DNA from: Paralvinella palmiformis | Lineage: Eukaryota > Annelida > Polychaeta > Terebellida > Alvinellidae | Reading direction: 5' to 3' | DNA: 64,000 nucleotides | Assembly (NCBI GenBank): GCA_025642065.1 | Contig: JAODUP010000465.1 | Span: forward strand, 109,501 to 173,500 | In this document: positions 11,710 to 22,054 of the stretch, in pieces | Layout of the letters: each line of letters begins with the position of its first letter | Position numbering within the stretch: position 1 is the first letter of the stretch | Program-made: the position numbers and the translations under genes | Notes under the pieces: model-generated | Told to the model about the DNA's origin: nothing | Databases searched by the model: none | The model's input: only the letters and a program-made list of their open reading frames with translations

Positions 11710-11925
11710 CAAGTAGTTTATATTCCAAGTATATTTGTCATGGAAGAAATATTTTTGAATTAAAAAAATAATTGGTAAATTAATTTGTGCATTTATTTTT
11801 TTGGCCAGTTCTAAACATTGAATGGGGGTAAATTCCTCAATAACAATATCTTCATATAGATTACAGGCATGGTATCCAGACCATTGTAATTGGTTAAATG
11901 CTCATGTGGGGGTACATCTCTGTTA

Positions 11926-11953
11926 TATATATATATATAGAGAGAGAGAGAGA
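11926..11953. repeat. (TA)n(GA)n microsatellite
   Basis: Short alternating TA run followed by an AG run. Confidence 0.9.
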
Positions 11954-12084
11954 TAGCCTTGAAACAAATGTTTTTGATTAGTTCAGCCCAGCAGGGGTCA
12001 GATTCTGGTGGAATTATTTGAATTGCATTGAAATATACATATTAATCTTGTAACTTGTGAACAACTAATGACTATAGAAGTTGA

Positions 12085-12543
12085 ATGTTTTGTCATCTCT
12101 GTTGCCTCAGAAGTCTGCTGATGCAGAGTCTTGCTCATGCATTAATCAATAAGTATTGTCCAAAGTGCCAGAGTTTCAGTTATAAAGACATGGTTGCAAG
12201 AACAGAACTCACTGTACTTGATCATAACAGTAATATGGTTAGACCTCAAGCCAGAACAAACGATGGAACAGCGAGGTACAATATTGTTTTTCCTAAGATA
12301 ACAAAGCAGTGAGTGGCTAAGCTGATGAGACATGATCTAGCACGTAAAGCATTTCAGCTTTGACTTAGTGAGCTTTCCAAAGAGCATGAGGAGAACATTC
12401 TGCTTCCAGATGACATCCCAAAAAATATTGCAGATACTGAATTCCAGAATAGATCTATAAATACAATGTCTGAAGTAACAAGATCTAAACTACATGAACA
12501 TATTTGGGATACAGATTCAAATCAATATACATTTACAAATTGA
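12085..12543 (+). pseudogene. Remnant of a transposon-type protein
   Basis: One frame runs through two in-frame TGA stops (12310 and about 12361) to a final TGA at 12541. It starts in a cysteine-containing region (KYCPKCQSF) and continues with ELTVLDHNSNMVRPQA, then ARYNIVFPKITKQ. The pattern VLDHN.N..R......G..RY.IVFPK is familiar from multicopy molluscan proteins that travel with transposons. I cannot name the family. Two stops and the lack of an upstream exon make it a relic. It may have been joined originally to the fragment at 11374-11568. Confidence 0.45.
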
Positions 12544-15112
12544 ATCAAACATCATCAACTATAATACTAAAATCCCCATAACAAGTTTACCTGTTTTGTA
12601 AAGGGCATTTTGCCAAAGTGACATGTGTATTAATTATGACTTGATCCAGACATATGACTGAACATCTCTAGGCATTTGTAATACATTCACCAATACACCC
12701 TAAACTGTTTATCATTTCTGTAACACGTGATAATTCACAACAACATTGGCATTCTATAGCTGTAGGCATTGCTCATATGAACACCAGTCTGAAACATCAG
12801 CTGACAGCTCTGACTCGATGTTGATTGTTATCAGTATTTATGAACTCTGTTTTTGTGTCACTCTCACTACTTTCAATAATTGATCATTCAGAATATACTG
12901 GTTCAAAATCATATGGTCGAATAGCTGAGCCCATGACCGGGTAATTATGACAATATACACAGTAATCCAAAACACAAATCCGGTATGTTTACATGTTGGA
13001 ACCATAACCGGAAGTCGGTAGGCTAAGCACTGGACACGTATCGCTCCCTGATTGGCTGACAAATCTTAAAGCTGGAGATTAATGACATCAAATAATATTC
13101 ATAAATCTGGTGGAATTTTACTATAAAATATGCCTTCTCGTTGCTAAATGCAAAAAATGTCAGTAGTAATAAGAAGAGAAGCCCATAGATATTAAAACAG
13201 TCAGTATGCATTGGCCATAGCTAAACCTGAGCAAAGTCTTCCTTTAAGTTAAATACATGATTGCTTCAAGAAGCTAAAAAGAATGACCAATGAATACTCC
13301 AAAGCAATCTGAGTGATTATAACAATAAGTAGGTAATTAAATATGTTATTAACAATAATAATTAATTATAAATAGGTTAATAATGTTACACTTGACTGAT
13401 TCAAAAAATATCTTAAGAAACGGTCAATTCAAAACTATGAAAATTAGCTTATGATTAATTTAAATAGTTGACTGAACCAGCTGAACACTTAACAAAAGAA
13501 GGCCAAGGAATGGTACTTGAAAATTAACAAAATTTATTCAGGTAAGTATGCAACTGGAATGTTATTGCCTTATGGCCACTTTGGTGTAAAGGTTAGGCCA
13601 ATGGAGTCATGCAACCATGAAAGGTAAATAGGACAACAGAAAGATGTAAGCATGAGTGTATGATAAACAGGAGAGATGATTATGAGTGGAGACTTTTCTT
13701 CAAACACTCAAGTTGACAGCTAACCATTTAATAAAAGGAACATATAACCAGAAATAAATGAAAACAACCTATTTTATATCAACTGATGTCCACTACAGCC
13801 AACTAAAAACAGATATTTAATATTAACAGATGAAAATGAACTTGAAGAATAATATATGAAAATCAGTCCTTATTTTGAGGGATGATTTGTTTCATAAATG
13901 TTTGTAATTCGCATCCACACGTTCATCTGCATTCAATATTTCTACTGTTGTCTGGTGACAAAAATCTGAGTTAAAGCATTGTTTGTGTTTTGTTTAAACC
14001 CTAATGCAGCACTGTTTTAATAAAGTCATTCACTGACAACAGATCAATATATGCTGTACAAGGGACGTAATAATACCCCATTAAGTACCATTTTGTGTTA
14101 CACCTCAACATTCAGCAACAACTGTTTTTTAAACCTAAAGGTTTTTAAATTGAAAAATCAGCTAGATTGCCACTTGTGTGAAAATCTTCTATAGTAAGCA
14201 GTGTCTTAGCTAGGAATTTGTAATTGACTGTACCCATATCTTTTATCCACTGAGGCTAATAGGCTAATGGTTAATCTATTTGGGAAGGTTCTGAGATGTG
14301 TCTAAGACACATAAGGCAAACGATCTCTAGTGCTCTTTGGTGTAATGAAGTATTTGAGAAAAAAACTTAACTTTGACACTTCTAGTTATAGGTTAGTCAC
14401 CTGCTTAGTCCAACCCATCCAAATGCTCAAATTTCCCATCATAAAATAACATGTACATTGCCATTGGTAGTTAGCTAGCTGACAGTAATTCTCAAATACA
14501 GGTAGCCGAGTTCTATGGAAATATGTAACTACAAAAGTAGTAAATAGTTTGGTTATTTGAACAAAACACAAAAAGGAAGCATCACTAAAAGAAAACCGAA
14601 AAAGCTATTACAAACCAATGATAAATAACTGAAGTAGCTGCTTTAGGGTTAACAAATGTCTAGCATCCACTGTAATTACTCCATTTTTACCCACAGGGTA
14701 GAAATTCCGGTTAAATGTGATATCATCCCTCAGAATTTTCTGGTGTTAAAAGCTCAATATTGATTGGTTAACACCATTTAATTGGATATGTTCAGTGGGA
14801 TGCGTAATTGCACTGGGAAAATGGATATTTACCTGTTGTAACAATGGGAGACCAGGCTCTTTTGTTGATATTAGCATACAAATATTTGTTTCGAGTTCTA
14901 AGTTGTAGCTTCAAGGCCTTAGATTTCACTTTTATCAGCATGCCACCTTAACCCACCATGATTTTCGCATGGAATTAACACCAGTTGAACAAATATATTC
15001 AAATCTAACCTTTCCAAAACATCTGCAGACATTTTTTTACAGCCAGCTTCACAATGACTTCTGGAAAATATGTTGTATCTCCTCTTGGTACAATTCCACT
15101 GACAATATTTCA
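12544..15112. other. Non-coding stretch
   Basis: Only short ORFs without recognisable motifs. No clear repeat structure apart from AT-rich composition. Confidence 0.45.
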
Positions 15113-15312
15113 ATGAGATGTGTGTTTTACTAGACTAGACAAGCATTTCCTGTCTTAATGACCAACGTTTTGAAAGCATGAATGAAATAATGGAAAAAAC
15201 ATCACAATTTTCCTCAAATCATAGGACCTTGTAGGCACGTCAGACAATCAACAGAGCCATATTACCCAATATCATTATTCGGTTTTCAGTGGCAATCGGG
15301 CAAGTGTTAATG
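15113..15312. repeat. Diverged dispersed repeat, copy 1
   Basis: The stretch gtgttttactagactaga...ttcctg...accaacgttttg, ending ttcagtggcaatcgggcaagtg, aligns by eye with 46487-46697 (gtgttttaccagactaga...ttgtcagtggtaatcaggtaagtg). The copies are clearly diverged. The family is unknown. Confidence 0.55.
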
Positions 15313-15883
15313 TCAAACCCCATACAATAAAATAATAATTAAACAGATAATTGATCAGTTTAAAACCTGTTCAGATTACAATTATCCATATTGTTGAAGA
15401 CCAAAAACATATTTTTAAATGTATTAATTAGTCAAATGAGATTATAAAAACACCTCATACAGATCTAACTGGCAAAGAATAAAAAACTACATCCTATTTT
15501 CAATGTGAAATCCAGTCTACTGTGTGGCTATTTCTATTGCCTACATCACTCATAGGTTAGCTGCACTGACAGATGAAGATACAATTGATTAAGTGGGTTA
15601 CTACTATAATTTGATATGCAGTGAGTGTGCTGTACTGTTGATTACTATTCCATTATCATTGGAGTATCACCTGTGGTGGACTCACTAAACAGTGTACCAT
15701 ACCATAATAATTGGATTAGTCACATAGTACACAATATTATAATTAACTTTAAGGATTCAGAAAAGATATCGTCGGGTACAGTACCGTATGCGGCGTATCT
15801 CTATCTACTAATCTTCCACAACGTAAATAAAATGTAAGCCTAGCGCCAAGCTTCAGTTTTGAATGAGTTAATTTTTTCTTTAA

Positions 15884-15985
15884 AAATACCATGATCATGG
15901 TAAAGATTTCAAACAAATGAGCTTCACTACCACAACCCCTTCTGTGTCGAGTATGACTCCCTTCATACCAAGACCCAGAAAAAAA
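15884..15985 (-). other. Weak candidate exon
   Basis: Minus-strand frame reads SWYEGSHTRHRRGCGSEAHL then FEIFTMIM followed by a donor-like ATG|gtattt. It sits upstream of the PP2C-like segments on the same strand and could be a further exon. There is no convincing acceptor close by and the similarity is not specific. It is offered only as a pointer. Confidence 0.2.
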
Positions 15986-16389
15986 TAGGATTAAGTATTC
16001 TAGATCTAGATACGATGGAGGCACTAACTGAACTCTTGACTGAATAACAGACTAAGTAGACTATATTAACATTTACATAATTCGATAATACTACTTAATA
16101 TATTTAATCATATTATCCTTCAATATCGAAACAATTTTATCTTAGACTGTTCCGTACCTGCAAAAAATAGACAAACTTTTCATCTCCGTCAATGTAACAA
16201 CATCGAACATGCTCCTCTTCGAACCACAAACATCACTCACTGGCCATGCAAGCAAAACATGCTTAGCTATACATCGGAACAGACTGATTGTAATTTACAA
16301 ATATATAACAACAATCAAAAGATACTAACTTGTACCTGTCGAATAAGAGAGAATATGTGATATAATATACAACTGTTCTGATTTATTTG

Positions 16390-16545
16390 ACTGACATCCT
16401 CGGGAGGCATCCCACTCAAGGTTGAAAAGCCTTCTAACTAACGCAGTGGGAATAGAAGCTGTTGCAACGAGCAGAAGGTTATTCGCCTGAAGGACATTTC
16501 GTCACGGACTTTATTCGCCACTTATTATTGATAAATATATCATCT
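16390..16545. repeat. Probable transposon fragment (TTCGTCAC motif)
   Basis: Contains CATTTCGTCACGGACTTTAT with flanking TTCGCC repeats (ttattcgcctgaagg...tttattcgccactta). This resembles the internally repetitive termini of several animal DNA transposons. No boundaries could be set. Confidence 0.3.
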
Positions 16546-17097
16546 TTCACATCCTTGGCCGCTTCTCCACCGTTCTGAATTTAAGCTCGATATAATTGTA
16601 ATCGGTTCAGGATTCTAATTCTTGTTTTATATGGCGCAAAATCTGAATAGAAAGATATAATACATGTTGCATCATTCTCCAATAAAACTTCTAGAACTGA
16701 CATATCCTGTTTAACATATTATAGAGTCTATATAGACATCACGATCCGCTAGATAGTTAATATATACAGAGTCACGTTGTCCTTGTTTTCCCTTTGTTAA
16801 TCATTCTATGCATGTTTTTATTTCGTGTTAACATAATTATTTCTTTTCTACGATACGAAAAGGAAAGCTTAAATTTTAACGTACTTTGTAAAAAACAGTT
16901 TGTATACTAGTCTATATATATTGTTATATATATCAATTGTAATTAAATTTTATTCAATTATACCAAATAATCATAATACTGTATTTATTTGTTTTAAAGA
17001 TAGTATAGATCAAATAAAATAAAAAATATAATAGTACTATATAGTTATATATATAGCTGTTGACTGCATATATGTTTGCATGTAGTTTTATTGATCG

Positions 17098-17103
<6 letters not shown>
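16546..17103. other. Non-coding stretch
   Basis: AT-rich, nothing recognised. Confidence 0.5.

Positions 17104-17154
<51 letters not shown>
17104..17154. repeat. (TA)n microsatellite
   Basis: About 50 bp of uninterrupted TA repeats, followed by a short C run. Confidence 0.95.
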
Positions 17155-17156
<2 letters not shown>

Positions 17157-17460
17157 CCCCCACTTATTTACATTTATAATTCCAGCTAGCTGTCTCTCTC
17201 CGCGTACATCTCCACAAGAGCTTTGAAGAGGTCGATCTTAAAATGTTCGATATACACGAACGTGGATTAAGAAAGAAGAATCCATGTAGGTCTTTAAAGT
17301 TCTGTCCAATATCCATTATTGTGTGTTTATGTATACGCGTGTGCGGGTTCGCGGGTGCGCGCAGGCATGTCAATCGGGGGGGTTAATTCACATTATAGAA
17401 TTAGAATCGATAATCTCCGAAGAATATCTTTGACATGCAAATCTATTGATCTATAAAGAA

Positions 17461-17464
17461 CCTT

Positions 17465-17526
<62 letters not shown>
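17461..17526. repeat. (TC)n(TA)n compound microsatellite
   Basis: TC repeats of about 28 bp run directly into TA repeats of about 38 bp. The transposon end at 17525 abuts it. Confidence 0.95.
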
Positions 17527-17530
<4 letters not shown>

Positions 17531-18235
17531 ACCCTCGAATAACGAGCTTAATTCGATCCGGGAAATCACTCGTTATTCGATTTCCTCATTATTCGATCGA
17601 TCTTAATTTTCACATAAGAAATAATGAAAAAACATTTAATCCGTTCCGAGCCCCAAACTATAATCAATTTAAAATACATTTCAATTGAATTACTGAAGGT
17701 TCTATGTGTTGGAAACGTTAAATAAGTTAAAAGTAAAATAAAATAAAATAAACACACAAGCAATTTATTATAAAATCATCCAGAAAAAGACAGATTATTG
17801 AAGTGTTATGAAAGAGTGAACATCAATTTACAATGGCTGGAGCAACGAACTGGCGTACTGGAGACAAAAGGGGGTTAGAGTTGGGGAGGAGAATCCTCTC
17901 CAGAGGAGGGAAGCTCGTCTGCTTCCTGTTCCTCAAGTTGCGCCTTTAACCAAGGATTATCTATTGGTGTCAAAGCCAATCCGCCACTACTTTTGCGCTT
18001 TTCGCAGAACTTGCGCTGGACAGTAACACTTCAGAGCCAGAACTCGAGCCAGACTTACTAAATAAAAGACTCAAACGACCTCTTTTGTGACATAGCACTC
18101 GTATTTTTAACACTTTCTTTTACAACTATTTTCTCTTTATCACTGTGACTAGTAGACGGCTCTACTTATACAATTTCCAATTCTGGCTCTGTCGCCAGCT
18201 CAACAACCTCTGGCTCTACACTTGGCTCTTTCAGG
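17525..18235 (-). mobile_element. Pogo/Tigger-like DNA transposon end, decayed
   Basis: The left boundary AGTGAACCCTCGAATAACGA follows a TA tract, which fits a TA target. It is continued by stretches about an open-versus-closed ATTCGA motif (cgttattcga, cattattcga) typical of Tigger/pogo termini. Behind it, on the minus strand down to a TAA at 17875-17877, a proline/acid-rich frame ends LEEQEADELPSSGEDSPPQL; upstream parts are broken by stops and frame changes. I read this as the carboxy-terminal tail of a transposase. The other terminal repeat was not found. Confidence 0.5.
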
Positions 18236-18544
18236 TACACACTGAGCACCACATAAATATGTCTATAACGTACATAAATGAACTTTATCGATTTTTAGAT
18301 GGTTGTCCTTTGATTGCCAAACACTAATTATATCGATCAGTAACATATATTGCATCAGTAATATATGGTTATGGCATATTTTATATAAGTAATAATTAAA
18401 CAATCTGATATAAAGAAAAATTAGACTGGTTTAGTCGCGCGAAATAACTTCATATTCTAGTAATAAACAAATCAGATATGAAGAAAAAAGAGCACGCAAA
18501 AGGCGACTGGTCTACCTAGTCTGGTTTTGTATATAGTCTAGTTT

Positions 18545-18636
18545 TGTTTGTTTTGGTTTGGTTTTGTTGTTCGGGGAGAATCCCCAGGCTGTCGCTTAAT
18601 CAGCACAGCCTCTATGTTGGAGTGGTTGAGAAATTA
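18545..18636 (-). mobile_element. SINE-C, 3' end only
   Basis: Matches the 10066-10135 part of the full SINE-C copy (ttgttgttcggggagaatcc...tatgttggagtggttgag) in the same orientation. Strongly 5'-truncated. Confidence 0.8.
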
Positions 18637-18739
18637 TACTTCAATTATACTTCAATTTATATTAAGTTACTTAGTATAAAATGAAGTATAATTGTGATTT
18701 GTCTGTTAAATAATAATTTAGTAAGTACACTTTTTGACA

Positions 18740-20400
18740 GTTCTCCCAAGTGGCTAAACTTTCCCGGGGCTTGCACTTAAAAATATTGCCCCAATATTCG
18801 TCAGTTGCCTTGCCGCTATGATTAATCCACATGTTCGTTCAGAGGTTAATGAAAGTGGTTGGAATTGGGATGGCGACACCAAGACTATGGCTCAGAGTTT
18901 GAAAAGTATTCTGCACAGTTTTGGAGTTATTGTTGGCTTCACAGTATTGAATAATAGTTTAGAATTGCAGAGATGGTACGACGAAGCAAAACAGCTGGCT
19001 TCATATATAGGTACTGAAGAGGAAATCCCCAGGTTTCCAAGGGTTCAATGTAATAGGTCGAATGTACTTGCTGACACACCTTTATTACGAGAGATCAATT
19101 GGCATTCCCTTAATTGATATCTTACTGCAACAGTTGCAGAACCGTTTCTCTGCAAACAACTGCGGGCCAGTCAGTACTTTGCTGAATCTAATACCATCTT
19201 TAATGGTCAAACTATGGAAGCCCCCCCCGAGGAAATTGAATCATGACATGACGACGTGCCAACTCAGAAATCATTAGATAACGAGGTATCCAGATAGTTC
19301 AATACGTGGTCTGACAGGGCTGATTTACCTGATACTTTGATGAAATCCTTAATATCTGTAGATCCAGATTCCTTTCCGAACATTAGAATTTTACGGGTAT
19401 TATGATGTACTCTGCCTGTCACATCTGTGGAAGCAGAGCGTAGTTCCTCCGTGTTGAGGCTAATCAAAAGGCATTTGAGGAGCCGAATGGCTGACACAAG
19501 GTGTTCTGCCTTAACATTAATCAAAATACAATACCATAAACACATCAATTTCCCAAATAATGCGGATAGGTTCATCAAAGAACAGCCTATAGATGTTTGT
19601 TCAAGGCCAGCCTTTTCGACTGACTGGTGTAGATTTACATGAGGTAATAAATATTTTAAACATCATTGTTTCTTTATCATAAATATGCACCTTGAAATAA
19701 ATGGTCATTCTGCTTATTAAATATTTAGTGACATCATGAACGAATCAAATAATTTTATGTCTGTGAAAACATATAAAACATGTAAACATAATAATTATAG
19801 TGATGGGGTCGTGTAAAATGTAAATGTTGCTCAATGCGGTAAGTGTTAATGCGATCCGTTAAGGTGTCCATTATTGTAAATATAACAAATTGAGTAATAA
19901 TGATGCTACACAACAACAAAAATCAACATGAATGACTATTTTCTGTATTAATAATACCTCCTTATTAATTAAAGGAATTTTTTATTCGCATGATTGTAAT
20001 ACAAACTTTAATTACAAATGAAAATTAAAAAAAAATTCTCTCATAACTGCTAACAACTTTTGTATTATTTGCATATTTACAAGTTCTCGATATGTAAATG
20101 AATTAATTTTTTGAACAAGTATTTTTATTTTACTTGTGTTACCGGGTTCATACACATTTTGAAAACTCAGATTCCAGGACTTTCCAATGTCAAATTCAAG
20201 GACCTTTTCAATGAATTCACGAACTTTTAACGCGCAACGATACACCCACATTTCGTAAGAAGTGTAATGACTGAATTCCTGTACGCTTATGATTAGAAAT
20301 ATAGATCTATATGTCCAAATTCAAGGACATCTACAAAAATTCCAGGGCTGGAATCCAAATTTTCAAATTCCAGGACTTTCCAGGACCTGCGCGAACCCTG
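18740..20400 (+). mobile_element. Decayed hAT-type DNA transposon
   Basis: A hAT-like transposase relic (18818-19642) is followed by 0.7 kb of non-coding sequence. That sequence ends in a subterminal region rich in TTCCAGGACTTTCCAGGACC and a terminal GCGCGAACCCTG at 20400. CAGGG... ends with such subterminal CCAGGAC repeats are common in hAT elements. No matching left terminus was found, so the left boundary given is only where coding similarity fades. Confidence 0.55.
18818..19642 (+). pseudogene. hAT-family transposase relic (ZMYM1/ZNF862-like)
   Basis: Three consecutive frame segments carry family features in order. First, 18818-19114 ends PRFPRVQCNRSNVLADTPLL. A frameshift then gives ERSIGIPLIDILLQQLQNRF to about 19150. 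Finally, after further stops, the hAT dimerisation segment LPVTSVEAERSSSVLRLIKR starts near 19410. The last matches the usual PVSSA.CERSFSALRRLK pattern with S in place of the second aromatic. At least two frameshifts and internal stops exclude a working protein. The N-terminal DNA-binding region is not visible. Confidence 0.75.
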
Positions 20401-20816
20401 TATTATGAATAAAAACAATTTTCCCCAAAATAAGCTGTTTATTTACGATTTGGTGATCTGTTACTTGTTTGTTTAATTTGATTTATTTGCAATATAAATT
20501 TCATATCTTATTAGGATATATAACCTTGTGGGTATAGGATGAAAATTTTCATTATGCTTTGTATTGTACCTTTTTTTGTAACAAGGTATGACGAGGTAGG
20601 ATATGTTCTCCCAGTTATCTATACAGAATGAACTTCCTCAGGTAAGATACATCCGGTTTTACTATAGGCTTTCTGTGTAAGGACACTTATGTGTTGCTAT
20701 TATGCTTAACACTCAAAAAGGTAGACCTAAGCAACTTGTTTCCAACAGCTAACAATGTTTCAAGATGGTAAAGCTTGTTCATCAGGAATCCTAAGCCCAC
20801 TGCATTTTTTATATTT

Positions 20817-20833
20817 CACCAGGTGGCAGCACC
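20817..20833 (+). promoter_or_regulatory. CTCF-like motif
   Basis: CACCAGGTGGCAGCACC fits the core CCASYAGRKGGCRS consensus of animal CTCF. It lies about 1 kb past the NADK stop. Binding is inference. Confidence 0.35.
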
Positions 20834-21882
20834 ATCACTTACTATACAAGAGTTTATTTGGAGGATATATATTACTGACACAAACACAGAAATAATAGAG
20901 TTGTATAATTTATTTACACATTCAAATTAATTTCCCCATCATATGTAGTAATACCTTGGTGTATATAATGGTAGTTTGATAATGTGAGCACTTCAATCAT
21001 CACATCAGATCTGTGCAGGTATTTCCTAAAATGTCCACCCACTCTTGCCATGTGATTAATGCAGTAATAATGACAATTAATATAATAACATTACTTTCAC
21101 AAACAAACAAACAAACACACAGGAATGTAAACAAAATATAACATGTAAGCTCTGACCATGTCTTAAAAAACTAATGTACACCGAATGTCAATAGAAAGAT
21201 TCTATGTCTGAAATTAATGCTGGCAGCTAAGCATTATGTGCCTGAAACCACAGACAGTTTGTTTAAATAAATGTATATAAATTGATAAGGGGCCAGAGTA
21301 TCAGTTCGTTTAAGCTAGTTTAATGCCATATTAAGTGAGAGTGGTCATCACCTGAGGAAATGGTTTAAAACTGTGAACATTATAAATGTGTATAGCAGTC
21401 GATATAAGGAAGTCTGACATTGGAGTCAAGTCTTGCACACGTTAATGAATAACTTGGTTATAATGGTGAATAGTAAATATTATAAAACATCTGGTCCCTG
21501 TAAGGGGATTATCCATGCAATAAGGATATCATAAATGGAAATCTAACAATAATTAGAAGAGAACAAACTACACTGATTACAACGGATCAACAAAGTCAAC
21601 CAAACAATGCTAATGTAACATGGAGAATATATCAAACAAACAAACAAACAAACAAACAAACAATTGAAGTCTTACTCATCAGCTGACATCTGGATCTTTG
21701 CAGCAAACTGCTTCATGGTATCACTTCAATTTAGTATAATATGTGCTTGGATGTGCACACCACACACACACACACACACAGTGGTATTCTGTATTACTAA
21801 ATCAGCTAATGCAGTATATCACTGCATTAACAACATAGGATCCATGATACACAGAACCAATAGATTTACATGACTGATTCAA
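20834..21882. other. NADK 3' flank / probable 3' UTR
   Basis: Directly downstream of the NADK stop codon on the minus strand, so at least part should be 3' UTR. Reverse AATAAA hexamers (TTTATT on the plus strand) occur near 20853 and 20910, but none is distinctive. It contains (AAAC)n at 21633-21662 and (CA)n at 21761-21780. Confidence 0.45.
21633..21662. repeat. (AAAC)n microsatellite
   Basis: Seven tandem AAAC units. Confidence 0.9.
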
Positions 21883-22054
21883 CTATCTTCGTTCACTCTC
21901 GCCATTAGAATCAGTCTCGGAGTTTGGAGTAAAGGACTTCTGTTGTTTTCTCACATTCCAGTGTAGACAGCCTGCCAGACTGCTGAACCAATCACTAATT
22001 TGGTCCTCACTGCATATAGAAGGCAGTGGATAGATTGAGGAGCTGACTCTTATT
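21883..22054 (-). CDS. NADK: NADK exon 11 (aa 435-491) with stop
   Basis: Encodes [20 protein letters not shown], then [15 protein letters not shown] and a Ser/Glu-rich tail ending ESERR before TAG at 21885-21883. Acceptor ttacag. Confidence 0.95.

Noticed and set aside
16954..17163. ORF with a Tyr-Ile run
   Set aside because: Translation of the TA tract at 17104-17154.
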